NCBI GenBank assembly: GCA_050246875.1
Contig: JBFWVF010000011.1
Span: 1 to 64,000, forward strand
Direction of reading: 5' to 3'
DNA length: 64,000 nt
Source of the DNA: SHWB01 sp050246875
GTDB lineage: Bacteria > Pseudomonadota > Alphaproteobacteria > UBA6615
Within the stretch, counting starts at the first letter, position 1. Every line of letters begins with the position of its first letter. The notes beneath the pieces are model-generated. The model saw only the letters and a program-made list of their open reading frames with translations, searched no databases and had not been told where the DNA came from. Both the position numbers and the translations under genes were made by a program. Positions 12,001-19,300 of this stretch are shown piece after piece.

Positions 12001-15000
12001 CGGATTGGTGAAATCGACGATGAGCTGCTCGGACGCACCCTTGGTCGGATTGTAGCCGAGCTGTGCGTCGGGGGCGCTGTCCGCCGTATGGCCGACGACG
12101 CCGAGCCCATTGGCATTGACCGTGACGTTGCTGACCGATGCGCTCGACAGACCGCCATTCGACAGCACACTGCGTGCAGTGACGGCGAAGCCCTGATCGG
12201 TCGAGGCGTAATTGGCCGTCGTGATCGAACCGAAGCCGGTCGCCACCGAGTGGCCCCCGCCGCGCACGTCGTCGCCGTAGATCAGGTCGACGCCGTTGCC
12301 GCCCCAGATCGTGTCGTCACCGCCCATGCCGAGGATGGCGTCGTCGCCGTCGCCGCCCGACAGCGTGTCGTTGCCGTCGGCGGGCGCCGCGCGATCGACC
12401 AGCAACGCGCCCTTGTCCGCGCCATTCGGCAACCGATCGAAGGTGACCGAGCCGTTGTAGACATTGCCGCCGGTCAGGCCGGGGCCTGTGGCGCCGTCGT
12501 TGTAGATGTTGGTGACGTCGTAGCCTTCGCTGCCGGTCTCGTAGCCGCGGACACCATTGCCCGCCGGATCGAAAGTGAGATGGCCGTCGCTACCCGCGAT
12601 CAGGCGCCCCTCGTACTCGATCGATTCGACGAACAGGTTGCGATCCTCGTCGCCGTCCAGTCCGAAGGAGTTCTCGCGCGTGACGCCGTCCCACGCGTCG
12701 TTGGTGAAGCGCACCTCGACCTGGCCGGCGCGCTGTGCCGCCGTCAGGCCCGACAGATCGAATTCGTAGCCGGTCGCCGACTGCGTTACCGTCGCCGTGC
12801 CGACGACGACGCCGCCGACGCGCACTTCCATGACCGGATAGACGCCGTCGAGCGGCGAGCCATGCGCGTTGACGATCAGCGTGTACGGCTTGAGCACCGA
12901 GGCGGTGCTGTCGCTGCCGACGATGATGTCGTTGCCGGCGCCGCCCGAGACCGTGTCCGCGCCGAGGCCGCCGATCAGAACGTTGGCGCCCGAGTTGCCG
13001 GTGATGGTGTCGTTGTTGGCCGAGCCGACGACGTTCTCGATCGACACCAGCGTGTCGTCGCCCTGCCCCGTCGCCGTCCCGGCGGTGAGGTTGACGGTGA
13101 CTGCCGCGCCCTCGGTGTAACCCGCGGTGTCGCCGCCTGCGCCGCCTTCGAGCGTATCATTGCCGCCGCGGCCGATCAGCACGTCGTTGCCGGCGCCGCC
13201 CTGCAGCACGTTGGCCGCGCCGTCGCCGATGATCACGTCGGACTGGTTCGAGCCGATGACGTTGTCGATGTTGAGCAGCCGGTCGATCGCGCCCATGCCG
13301 TCCTTGGCGGCATAACCGGCCTCGAGGCTGACGAGGACGGTCCCGAGCGAGGCCGAGTAGTCGACCGTGTCGATGCCCCAGTCGCTGTTGAGCGTCGGCG
13401 GCGAGACGGCGACGGACCCGTTGGCCGTCTGCGTCGAGTTCTGCGTCAGCGCGACGTTGTCGAAGGTAATGACCGTCTCTTCGGCCGTCGTCGTCTTCTG
13501 ATTGTTGAAGCCGCCCAGCGTCAGCGTGTGGTTGCCCGCCGACAGGTTGCCGAGGGTGACGGTAACGGTCTGCCAGCCGGTGTCGCCGCCGTCGTGGACG
13601 CGCACGACATAGTCGTTGGATCCGAGACCCTTGAGCTGGCCGTCGATCGCGACGAGGACTTCGCTGTACTCGTCGCTCTCGTATTCGGTCGACATGTTCA
13701 TGCGGTAGGAGAACGTCACCGACGCGGCACCCGCAGCCGTCGTGGTGAAGGCGTACTGCCAGCCGCCCGACATGCAGACGATGTCGTTCTCGTTGACGCC
13801 GCCGAGCTTGACCTCGAGGCCCTTGCCGCCGCCGACGCCGCCGCTGCTGGTCACGCTGCCGCTGGCGTAGGAGCCCTGGTTGGCGCCGCGGAAGGTGTTG
13901 TCGGCGTAGCTGAAGCCCTGTGACCCGCTGGCGAAGTCGAAGTTCGTGGTCGCCTGCCCTCCCGCCGTGGCGCTGAAGGCGAGGTTCGCCGCCGCAGTGG
14001 CGCCGTTCGGGAAGGAAATGTGCAGGTCGGCGAGGTCGCCCGCCGCCAGCGTCCAGGTGCCAGCGGTGGCACCCGGGGTGCCGTGCGTGAGCACGGCGCC
14101 GGCCGGAACGCCGGAGACGGTGATGGTGGCACCGGGCTGCGCCGCCAGCGCCTCGACGGCGTCCGGTACGTCGACCGCGACCAGATGGCCGGCGACGCTC
14201 GAGCTGCCGCCGTTGATGATGTCGGCGCCGCGACCGCCGGCCAGCAGGTCGTTGCCCGCCGCGCCGCCGAACACCGTCTCGGCGTAGGCGTAGTCGACCG
14301 TCTGCAGCAGGAAGTCGCTGCTGTCGTTGGTGATCGTCTGCGGACCGTTCTTGCCGATGTTGTAGAGCTGAGAAACATCGGCAGCGCTGAACGTGTCGCT
14401 GGCGATCATCACCTCGTCGATGCGGCCCTTGAAGAACTGGTCGATGTTGTTGGCCGAGCCGGCGGTGCTGTTCCAGGTGCCGGCGCCGAACACCATGGGC
14501 TCGGCATTGTTCGACAGGCCGCCGGTGTAGCTGTTGGTGTCGACGAGGTTGCCGTCGAAGTACAGCTTCATGCCGCCGGAGCCGAAGGTGAAAGTCACCT
14601 GGTGCCAGCCATCGGTGACGGCACTCGACGAGGTGCAAACGGTGTAGGTCTGGCTCGACGACTGCAGGCGCACGATGAGCTGCGCGCCGTCGACGTACAT
14701 GTGGAAGTGGCCGCCCGAGCCGTAGCCCGAGGCGTCCTTCGACAGCAGCGCCTGCTGGCCCGAGAAGCGGTCGGGCTCGAACCACAGCGAGATCGTGCCC
14801 GAGGCGAGCTTGAAGGCGTTGTTGTGCGCGACCTGGACGTAGTCGTTCGAGCCGTCGAACTTGACCGCCTTGTTGGCATCGCCGGAGATGCCGCCCGACT
14901 GGCCGAGCGTCGGGCTGTTCTTGTAGGTCCCGGTGTAGCCGTGCCCGGTGGCGTCGGCAGCGGTGGTGCCGCTGGTCTCGCCGAGGCGCCAGTGGCCGAC

Positions 15001-15753
15001 GAGCGAATGGTCATCGGCGGCATCGACGTAGCTGGTGCCCGTCGCGCCCGGCCCCTGCACCGGGTTGCCCCAGGCGTCGACATACGGGCCGGCGGCGAGG
15101 ACGAGCGTGTCGAACTCCTGCGCCGTGGCGATGGCGAGGCTGAAATTGCCACCGGTGCTGGTGGCGGTGAAGCTGCCGCTGGCGACGAGAACGCCGTCGT
15201 CGTAGGCCGTCCAGATGCCGGTCTCGTAGACGCCGTTCTGGCCGGGCTCGGCGCCGTAGAAGTAGGTCAGGCCGAGTTCGACGTCGAAGACGTCGCGGCC
15301 GAAGTCGAGGGTCAGCGTCTCCGACAGGTTGCTCAGCGGGTCGTAGCCGGTCTCGGCGGCGATCGACGGATTGGCGGACTGCTGGGTGGATGCGCCGATG
15401 CCGCCGGCGTTGATGCCGACATTGGCGGCAAGGCTCTGGGTCAGTGTGCCGTTGACGATGTTCTGGGCGGTGATGTCGATGGCGCCCCAGTACTGGGCGT
15501 AGTTGGCGGTGGTCAGCGTGCCGGTGGTGCCGGCCGTCGCGCGGACGGTGCGCGTGCCCGAGGCTCCCCCGTCGCCTTCGATGACGTCGTCGCCGTCACC
15601 GCCGAAGATCGTGTCGTTGTTCGCGCCGCCGAGCAGGACATCGTTTCCGCCAAGGCCGGAAATCGTGTCGTTGCCCGCGCCACCGGAAATCTGGTCCTCG
15701 CCAGATGTCCCGGTCAGCGGATCGTCGCCAGATGTGCCGTCGATGTCAGCCAT
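1..15753 (-). CDS. Giant RTX/VCBS/LamG repeat surface protein, type I secreted (partial, C-terminus beyond left edge)
   Basis: A single minus-strand frame runs from ATG at 15753 to base 1 with no stop, giving at least 5251 residues. The nearest upstream in-frame stop is at 15807-15805 and this ATG is the only start codon between, so the start is well fixed although the ribosome site is weak. Order of domains: RTX nonapeptides at residues 10-65; a LamG module (about 75-490); RTX blocks (825-950, 1127-1163, about 1350, 1513-1553); a second LamG module (about 1563-1985); alternating VCBS-like and T1SS-143-like domains; a non-repetitive insert (about 2787-3120); nine tandem repeats (about 3666-4902); more VCBS domains at the edge. 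RTX motifs bind calcium after export and such proteins leave by type I secretion. The exporter genes at 22134-27216 are the obvious partner. Role as adhesin or biofilm matrix protein is inferred; the C-terminal secretion signal is not visible. Confidence 0.93.
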   Translation of the reverse strand, partial: MADIDGTSGDDPLTGTSGEDQISGGAGNDTISGLGGNDVLLGGANNDTIFGGDGDDVIEGDGGASGTRTVRATAGTTGTLTTANYAQYWGAIDITAQNIVNGTLTQSLAANVGINAGGIGASTQQSANPSIAAETGYDPLSNLSETLTLDFGRDVFDVELGLTYFYGAEPGQNGVYETGIWTAYDDGVLVASGSFTATSTGGNFSLAIATAQEFDTLVLAAGPYVDAWGNPVQGPGATGTSYVDAADDHSLVGHWRLGETSGTTAADATGHGYTGTYKNSPTLGQSGGISGDANKAVKFDGSNDYVQVAHNNAFKLASGTISLWFEPDRFSGQQALLSKDASGYGSGGHFHMYVDGAQLIVRLQSSSQTYTVCTSSSAVTDGWHQVTFTFGSGGMKLYFDGNLVDTNSYTGGLSNNAEPMVFGAGTWNSTAGSANNIDQFFKGRIDEVMIASDTFSAADVSQLYNIGKNGPQTITNDSSDFLLQTVDYAYAETVFGGAAGNDLLAGGRGADIINGGSSSVAGHLVAVDVPDAVEALAAQPGATITVSGVPAGAVLTHGTPGATAGTWTLAAGDLADLHISFPNGATAAANLAFSATAGGQATTNFDFASGSQGFSYADNTFRGANQGSYASGSVTSSGGVGGGKGLEVKLGGVNENDIVCMSGGWQYAFTTTAAGAASVTFSYRMNMSTEYESDEYSEVLVAIDGQLKGLGSNDYVVRVHDGGDTGWQTVTVTLGNLSAGNHTLTLGGFNNQKTTTAEETVITFDNVALTQNSTQTANGSVAVSPPTLNSDWGIDTVDYSASLGTVLVSLEAGYAAKDGMGAIDRLLNIDNVIGSNQSDVIIGDGAANVLQGGAGNDVLIGRGGNDTLEGGAGGDTAGYTEGAAVTVNLTAGTATGQGDDTLVSIENVVGSANNDTITGNSGANVLIGGLGADTVSGGAGNDIIVGSDSTASVLKPYTLIVNAHGSPLDGVYPVMEVRVGGVVVGTATVTQSATGYEFDLSGLTAAQRAGQVEVRFTNDAWDGVTRENSFGLDGDEDRNLFVESIEYEGRLIAGSDGHLTFDPAGNGVRGYETGSEGYDVTNIYNDGATGPGLTGGNVYNGSVTFDRLPNGADKGALLVDRAAPADGNDTLSGGDGDDAILGMGGDDTIWGGNGVDLIYGDDVRGGGHSVATGFGSITTANYASTDQGFAVTARSVLSNGGLSSASVSNVTVNANGLGVVGHTADSAPDAQLGYNPTKGASEQLIVDFTNPVVDATVSVSNLFETEGNGGEVARWQAYRNGQLVGEGTFEAPAGENVTSHLVTLGGGATFDRLVMSATTYDEGQSGNSDSSDYFISGIAFTWQTVACEGGNDMLYGGAGIDEVHGGGGSDNVFFVYGEGGAGEILEGGTGWDTLHVEISIVDYLQPGMAAEIAALEAFIAANSNPLTDSGPWFNATLLGLDASNFEDVDITIVGELPPLFTPNPDTVDLNFVIAGTYLDGTQHAALESDDIVVLPYDQATADRAGYDTQNEFHAGQGNDSVQGGALGEIIWGDGDDDTLDGNAGDDTIYGDAFDPNGGLIVDALVGAPRGVLTGGNFASYWGGVTITAQNVGTSGVLTSSTAGNVGLHADGIGASGASAPGPYITAETGYNPTHDVSETITVDFGRDVFDVSFDLTWFFSPEMGYREQGVWEAYDDGVLVDTGVFTANSSSGLLSVAVDAGVDFDTLKLRANPYVDENGDFVQGPGAGSASYSDTVQSHDPVGYWRLGETGGSTAQDISGNDHDGSYRNNPSLGQTGALEGDSDKAVKFDGSNDYVEISHDNDFKLDSGTISLWFEPDRLSGVQGLLSKDASGYGQGGHISVYLDGCQLVVRLQSKTSSYYVCTSSNAITDGWHHVAVTFGNNGLKLYVDGDLVDTNSYTGGLDNSSGGYGNSEPMVIGASTMNSSSGSCDNVDSFFKGEIDEVMITGETLSAAEIEELYDIGEHGGSQEITSDSSDFLLQQVNYSYRDGPGDGAGDDTVDGGAGNDTVYAMGGTDLGIYVAAENAGATDHYDGGSGWDTLRIELTALEWANAEVQQEIADFLDFLNTHSDPSSPTGQGDVFTFTVFDLTARNWEQLDLVINPSDEMPGASAPNSLVDEAELATAADTGTAGGGDTTVVQAIATEFGLSGPGANPVQLTVPQALIDLALTADGSPVTYAVSPDGHTLTATDGAGDGVFTVVIDNAGGGWSYTFTLDGNLDHAAGLGANDVDLPIGLLLSNAVGNTATAQFEVAVVDDVPVAVGEATVTLAEDGGTVSGNVLANDTVGADDDGAALQSFSYVNEAGATVTAAAGATVDTRHGTLTVGADGNWTYTADASVVNPGGAPVHDDFAYVLVDGDGDTVTAAQPIVLTDEGPQPPDDGTGTPGSTVTPVLVSEAALEVGSTSAVRALDIDFGPDGPAASNPVVLQIPAALTGMGLTTGSTPLVYGLSANGLTLTATAGPGGAEVFSVTLQDGGVGGWSYTFTLSDQIDHPAGGGANILDGIPFGVQVKDADGSTATATFTAGIVDSLPEAFDDALVELTASGEVVTGNVMTNDNVGEDEPGTVISFTYTDINGASATANAGSTVTTDNGTLRVNADGTWTYTLTSALNPGAPALLDGFTYTLQDHDGDVSEALQTFRAYAAGEIGVTAQDTIVAEDDLDTAADQGTDQTEQPIITGTIAVDFGDNGPSPTNPVMLQIPQALLDLNLTADGFPISYALSPDGLSITATDSRGEGVFVLSLAGSGTSWSYTFELTGNLDHDVVQGKNPLDIPFSLKITDAGGATDVVEHSWDWTAGVDHAPFKKDISNVVLYLDDGDGDIIKVKIDSFPDKSHGGTRDIDDVPLQAFIDEYYPDHELLAVTVKAGNNHPSGYGPGEGVLIPWQDGITEDDLPVSAHADHTHLFSQVIPGLTPSGNMTPDDDAGDLEHVGVDYNPDTQRLSFEVTIDKNSAYHPGGFTLVLSDGASPNGAAGQLAILYFDATGPQPVITVYGYNGQNGQTSWRDGKPNYGTQTPDRIVSSLNDDSWIHSATKSVSGDDYTFSFDIDVTAINAHVPLYPGSFGWDGMAIGEELGIWLTPVAALNTNYGSNGFLTCWEACGEGSLDGAHIDTETTTIPGDGDGQMAVDDFVVTVLDDAPIATDDATVLLEGADLVAGTGDGAPNLLGNDIIGADDDNAGVLSIAYTDANGAAATAVAGTTVTTLYGTLTVGADGSWTYTADPTRANGEVTDDFTYTLIDGDGDTDTAVQSILLRLDGTLEATAPDTVVDEAELATGEDTGSVAGGDTTVVQAIATDFGGAGPSTDPVNLTIPQALIDLALTADGSPVTYAVSPDGQTLTATDGAGESVFTVVVDNAGGGWSYTFTLDGNLDHAPGLGNNALSLPIGLVIENLFGTEATTEFHVSVVDDVPTAADDVLITLAEASAPVTGNVLANDTFGADDDGAAVQSFIYADANGAAATAVAGSTVITQHGTLTVSADGSWSYVPGAADHSGGSPVHDDFTYVLVDGDGDTSTAVQALAITDDSPGGPSVPGDPGIVYEPDIGTPEGTITRPIDVDFGPDGPHPDDPVTLGIPPELPGMGLTSGGTPLVYELSPDGKTITATAGPGGDPIFHVEVGNPGGGWSYTFVLTGPLDHPEGDGPNVIPDIPFRVVVQDGDGSTATGTITVDVVDDLPDVTPGGPATISETDLEVGPSTVTGVSGIPVGVVDGPATFGFLTAQTPPPGLTSGGDPVIYTVSGSSLVATAGGRTVFTVELDTTTGSYSFTLFDQIDHAPGGGANDLPLDFDVEVTDFDGDTVSTSFTVEVVDDLPDATPGLTTTISETALETGPSTVTGISAVPAGEVDGPATFGFVTTQTPPPGLTSGGDPVTYTASGGTLVATAGGRTVFTVELDETTGSYSFMLFDQLDHAPGDGANDLPLDFDVEVTDFDGDTVTTSFAVEVIDDLPGIAAGSAVTVSETTLEGATAAVVSGIAATPVGMVDASGTYAFLSGQSAPVGLTSEGQPLTYAVSGTSIVATAGGRTVFTVTLDPNSGQYSFTLRDQLDHAPGGGANLQSLGFGVSLTDYDGDTASTSFTVQVVDDLPGLTAGSPATVSEVTLEGATAAVVSGIAATPAGLVDATGSYAFTPQSAPVGLTSEGQQLTYAVSGTSLVATAGGRTVFTVSLDAGTGQYSFVLRDQLDHPTGGGANQLSLGFGVSLTDYDGDTASTTFAVQVIDDLPAVSQGSEVAIGEQSLEVLSAPSVTGLSVVASGVVDGAGTYNFNPSLAAPVGLTSEGVAVSYVVSATNLVAMAGGRTVFTVGLNPSSGNFTFTLRDQIDHAPGGGANQLEMSFGVHVRDFDGDTASGIFKVTVVDDLPTVAPFQTLTVDENALSGGGTTAVSGLAVTFGGVVDGPGVVGLTAQSAPVGLTSMGQQVSYAVSGTSLVATAGGRTVFDIRLDSVSGSYTFTLRDQLDHAPGNGANLYSLGFGIGVTDFDGDTTTTTFQVRVVDDLPDITPGAAATVSEMGLEAATAAVVTGLSAVTSSVVDAPSTFGFVTGQSAPVGLTSEGQQLTYAVSGASIVATAGGRTVFTVGLDTATGSYTFALRDQLDHAPGSGANLQSLGFAVRVTDYDGDAATASFTVQVVDDLPTLTAGAATSVSETTLEGATAASVTGTAATASGVVDATGTFSFTTGQLAPGGLTSEGQAISYAVSAGSIAATAGGRTVFTVALNQSTGDYTFSLRDQIDHAPGSGANLQSLGFGVRVTDYDGDVATANFTVNVVDDLPTIAAGAAASLSEAGLGTATAVSVVGVAATAAGVVDAAAGFSFTPGQGAPVGLTSDGDQLTYAVSGASLVATAAGRTIFTVALNAATGSYTFTLRDNLDHDLGAGANLETLGFGIRVTDYDGDVATATFQVRVTDDLPVAVDDPLLTVVEGGNVIGTGEGAPNLLANDDIGVDTDGAGIVQFRYTDALGAPATAVAGSTVATQYGTLTVNADGTWTYVSGAEAPESVVEDDFTYTLTDGDGDLSTAIQQIRMREDSIFVSAPAGQVEEDELNTIHETGSSGSGNTTVGFPIVTDYGNNGPAAVMPVRLIIPQELIDTNLTADGSPVTYAVSPDGLTLTASDGNGDPVFTVAIGDTGGGSYTYTFTLDGNIDHAYASGNNSYDVPLALEIEGSTGSTGSTLFHVFVVDDVPTAVDDAVVTLAEDGGSVTGNVLSNDTLGADDDNAVVQSFGYTDVNGDAATAAAGATVSTQYGTLTVGADGTWTYTAN
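1050..4759 (-). repeat. Nine tandem ~410-bp (137-residue) T1SS-143/DUF5801-like repeats
   Basis: Inside the giant gene, nine consecutive units begin with V(V/I)DDLP at about 4740, 4330, 3920, 3510, 3102, 2691, 2282, 1872 and 1460 and end near 1050. Spacing is 408-412 bp. Each unit carries SExxLE, APVGLTSEGQ, YAVSGTSLVATAGGRTVFTV, then Y(S/T)FTLRDQLDHAPG and TDYDGDTA. The two units nearest the N-terminus (4740 and 4330) form a subtype with PPPGLTSGGDP and LPLDFDVEVTDFDGD; the other seven share GLTSEG-type cores. The layout matches the T1SS-143 (TIGR03660/DUF5801) class from memory. Such arrays extend an adhesin away from the cell. Confidence 0.9.
6370..7395 (-). other. Non-repetitive insert domain within the giant repeat protein
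   Basis: About 340 residues (roughly 2787-3128) do not follow the VCBS/T1SS-143 pattern on either side. Visible landmarks are NVVLYLDDGDGD, SAHADHTHLFSQ, LEHVGVDYNPDTQRLSFEV, GFTLVLSDGASPNGAAGQ, AILYFDATG, VYGYNGQNGQTSW, IGEELGIWL and a cysteine pair in LTCWEACGEG. From memory, the LVLSDG-AIxYxD-YxYNG-IGIW series resembles a sandwich domain seen in some secreted proteins of cyanobacteria and proteobacteria; that match is not tested. It could be a ligand-binding head. Confidence 0.6.
9800..11065 (-). repeat. LamG-containing module, copy 2
   Basis: Copy 2 begins near NFASYWGGVTITAQN and follows copy 1 motif for motif: FGRDVFDVSFDLTWF, VGYWRLGETGG (residue 1742), KAVKFDGSNDYVEI, GTISLWFEPDRLSG, LLSKDASGYGQGGHIS, DEVMITGETLSAAEIEELYD and SSDFLLQQVNYSY. 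A shorter relative without the LamG core lies at about 11690-12230 (ITTANYASTDQGFAVTAR to SSDYFISGIAF). Confidence 0.78.
14280..15530 (-). repeat. LamG-containing module, copy 1
   Basis: This block begins near NYAQYWGAIDITAQN and contains FGRDVFDVELGLTYF, VGHWRLGETSG (residue 252), KAVKFDGSNDYVQV, GTISLWFEPDRFSG, LLSKDASGYGSGGHFH and DEVMIASDTFSAADVSQLYN, ending with SSDFLLQTVDYAY. The WRLGE, FDGSNDYV and SLWF motifs are typical of concanavalin-A-like LamG domains that bind glycans or other ligands. The same block recurs at about 9800-11065. Confidence 0.8.
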
Positions 15754-16377
15754 AGGCCCCGCACCATCGCTCTGCGGCTTGCCCCTCTGCTTAGCGACCC
15801 CGCCCTAACCAACCCTTACATGCGGACGGGGCGCCGCAGAGGAACCCCTGCCGCGCCAGCTCGAAACCACCACCCGTCCGGTCTGCCGCAACCCCTGCAA
15901 GGGGCCCGTCGCGCGGCCCGACCGGAGACCGCAACATTCAACGCAAATTTGCTCCGCGTCGCAAGGGAAATTAGGCGAAAAATCGTTGAATTTTAATGAC
16001 TTCACTCAATTTCGAGAGTGAAACACATGCTCAGGATTCCGGGTCGAAATTGGTTCATCCGGGCGACCGGCCCCGATGCGCGTCGTGATCGCGCACGGCA
16101 CTCGTCGCGAGCAAACGGCGCGCGGCGTTCTTCTTAAAATAGAAGACCTGGTGCCGGGAGCACCAAAAACCCGCTCATTTCCGGCAGTTTCCGCGCCTGA
16201 ATCAGTACCTGCCCGCTTGGGATGTCGCCTGATTCCGCGGCCTCTCCCGCGCCAGAACGCCGCGCCGGGATGCAACGCTGACGAAACAGGGCGGCCACGG
16301 GCGCCAGCGCGCGCGACGCCTCTACCCTCGCCGGCACGCCCGCTGGCGATGCCAGAGAACCCGGTAATGGAGGAAAG
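15754..16377. other. 624-bp spacer upstream of the giant gene
   Basis: No convincing gene is present; short open frames here lack codon bias and similarity. The stretch 15930-16030 is clearly AT-richer than its surroundings and contains the inverted repeat at 16001-16022, so the promoter of the giant gene probably lies there. I do not see a clean -35/-10 pair. The right end holds the 3' flank of the FG-GAP protein gene. Confidence 0.6.
16001..16022. promoter_or_regulatory. Perfect 7-bp inverted repeat, candidate operator
   Basis: TTCACTC and GAGTGAA flank an 8-base AATTTCGA centre. It lies in the AT-rich part of the spacer, about 250 bp upstream of the giant adhesin start, where a regulator could act. 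No T-tract follows, so it is not an obvious terminator. Confidence 0.35.
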
Positions 16378-19300
16378 TCAGGTCGTCGTGATGCCGGTCT
16401 GGTCGACGGTGTTCTGCACGACCAGGGTGGCGAGGCCACTCGTATAGGTCGTGTAGCCGGCCGGCGTGTTCACGCTCACCGTCGCGCCGGTCATGGTGAT
16501 GTTGACCTTGTCGGAGTTCTCGCCGAGCACCGTCAGCGTGTTCGACGTCCCTGACAGCTGGAAGAGATCCTGCAGCGTCAACGTCAACTGGTTGCTGCCG
16601 TCCGTCGCCCCGCCGACGCTGCCGAGATCGATGGTCTCGATGCCGCGCACGGCCTCCGAGCCCTTGGTCGTCAGATTGAGGTGCAGGCTGGCACCGTCGA
16701 GCTTGAGCGTGTCGGAGCCCGTACCGCCATCGACGCGCAGGAAGCTGGTGCTGGACACCCGCAGGGTATCGTCTCCGGCGCCGCCGGCCAGATAGTCGGC
16801 TCCGCCACCGCCGATCAGCGTATCGGCCCCGGCCCCGCCAATCATCTGGTTGGCACCGGACGTGCCGGTCAGCGTATCGGCGCCACCGGTGCCCTGGTGC
16901 GTCACCTGGGTCTCGTAGATGCCGCCAAACACGACGAAGGCCGAACCGGAATCCGACCCGTTGCTGTCGTGCTGGTTGGCGCCGACGATGATGTCGGCAT
17001 AACCGTCGCCGTTGACGTCGCCGGCGCGCGAGACCGCGATGCCGGTCTGGTCGTTCGCCGCCACGCCGCGGATGGCGTAGCCGCCGACACCGCCGGCGAT
17101 GCTGGACAGGTTCACGGTCGAGCCGGCGAGCGACGCGCCGCCGTAAACGATGTAGGCCGTGCCCGCGTTCGAGGTGCCGGACGGATCAGCTGTCCACGCG
17201 CCGATGATCATGTCGTCGTAGCCGTCGCCGTTCACGTCGCCTGCCCCGGATACCGACAGGCCGGCCTGGTCGCCGGCGGCCCCGCCGACGATGAAGAATC
17301 CGTTGGTGCCCAGTGTCGCCGCGGACGAGGCGTTGATCGTCCCCGTGATGCCTGTCTGGCCGAAGATGACCACGGCACCGCCGGCATCAACCGAACTGCC
17401 CGGATTGTAGGTCGGCATGCCGAGCACGATGTCGGAGATGCCGTCGCCGTTGACGTCGCCGGCGGTCTCCACCGACACACCGAGCCGCGAGCCGCTGGGG
17501 CCGGTGATGGTGATGCCGTTGACGCCGGGACCACCATTGAGGTTCAGATCGGTCATCGACGCCTTGCCGAACACCACGTAGGCCGTGTCGGTCGCGGCAT
17601 TGTTGACCGAAGCGAGGGCCTGACCGAGGAGAACGTCGGCGAAACCGTCGTTGTTGAAGTCGCCGGCCGCACCGACCGACTGGTTCGCCTGGTGCGGGGA
17701 AGTGATCGACGACGTGACGTTCGTCAGATGGATGACTGAGCCGTTGGCGGCAATATTGCCCAGGTTGGCGCTCGTCGTCTGACCCAGCACGATGTCCGCC
17801 CGGTTTGTTGCCGGGGTTGCGACAATCGCGTCGGCGAGGCCGTCGCCGTTGATGTCGCCGAGGCCAGACACCGCGGTACCGGCACCACCCGCCGCAGACG
17901 CCGTGCCAACGAAGGCGACACCGCCATAGACACCGACGAATGCGGTATTGAGGTTGGAGCCGGTCTGCCCCGTGACGATCGCACCAGCGCCCGACCCGCC
18001 GCCCTGCGGCGCGCCGGCGATAAAGTCGGAAAGTCCATCGTTGTTGAAGTCGCCAACCATGTCGACCGAGTAGCCGGCGCGCGCGGAAGCACCGGAATGG
18101 GCCCAGGCGACGCCGCCGGTGAACGTGCCGAACGTCGTCGGCATGGTCACCGCCGTGTTGGTCGTCTTGCCGTATACCAGCGCGACCGTACCGGTGCCTG
18201 TCGAGGAACTGACGATGACGTCGTCGAGGCCGTCGCCATCCACGTCACCGCCGCCACCAACGGACCAGCCGGCCTGCCGGTTGGCCGCGCCGCCGCGGAT
18301 AGCAAAGCCGTCGGTGCTCGTGCCGGCGGCGATGTTCGCCAGCGACACGGGCGAGCGGACCGACACCGTGAGGTTCGCCGTCGATGTGTTGCCGGCCGCG
18401 TCCGTGATCGTGTAGCCGATCGTCTGGTTGCCCGTCGCGCCGGTCGACACGTACTGGATCTGGTTGCCGACCACGGTGGCCGTGCCGGCCCCCGGCGCCG
18501 TGGTGATCGTCACCGTGAGGCTGTCGTTCTCCGGGTCTGAATCGTTGCCCAGTACGTTGATGAGCTGGGTCGTGTTGACACCGACCGAGGCCGCGTCGGC
18601 GACGGCCGTCGGCGCGTTGTTGACGGTGATGTTGGCCGTCGTCGCGCCGATGGTGCCGCCCTGGCCGTCCGAAACGGTGAAGGTGAAGGAGCCGTTGCCG
18701 CCGCCGTTGGTGTGCTCGAAGGTGATGGCGTTGGCGTTGACGTCGGCCTGCGTGAACGTCCCGCCGATACCCAGCGCCACGCCGCTCTTCTTCAGCGTGC
18801 CGTTTGCCGGAACGGAGGTCAACGTGTAGGTGACCTGGGCGCTCGTGTTGTCGACGTCGGTCACGTTCAGGATCGTGTTGGTGATCGTCTTCGTGCCGGC
18901 GTTCGGGATCTGCAGGCCCGCGTTGGTCGCCAGCACCGGCGCGTCGTTGACGGCGTTGACGGAAATCTGCGCCGATTCCTGCAACAGACTGTATGCGGTG
19001 GTACCGCCGCCGGTCGAAACGTTCACGCCTACCGCGCCGTTGGCGATCGTGACGATGCCCGAAAGCTGCCCGAGGTTCGACTGGTCCCACGCCCGATAGG
19101 TGATGTCGGCGGTACCGTTGTAGTTGGCATTCGGCAGGAAACGAACGAACGTGTTCGCGTTCGAAGCCAACAAAGTCGCCGAGGTATTCGACAGGGCGCC
19201 GAAGGTCGTCCAGTTGCTGCCGCCGTCCGTCGTGAACTGCCAGGTCCCGTTCGTCGTGTCGACGGCGGTGATGGCCAGGCCCGACGGTACGGTCGTCGTC

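Noticed and set aside
10354..13923. A plus-strand open frame of 1189 codons
   Set aside because: Same cause: antisense of RTX and LamG coding sequence in the giant gene, no recognisable domain.
15805..16275. Short minus-strand frames in the 624-bp spacer
   Set aside because: No family resemblance, ribosome site or codon bias.
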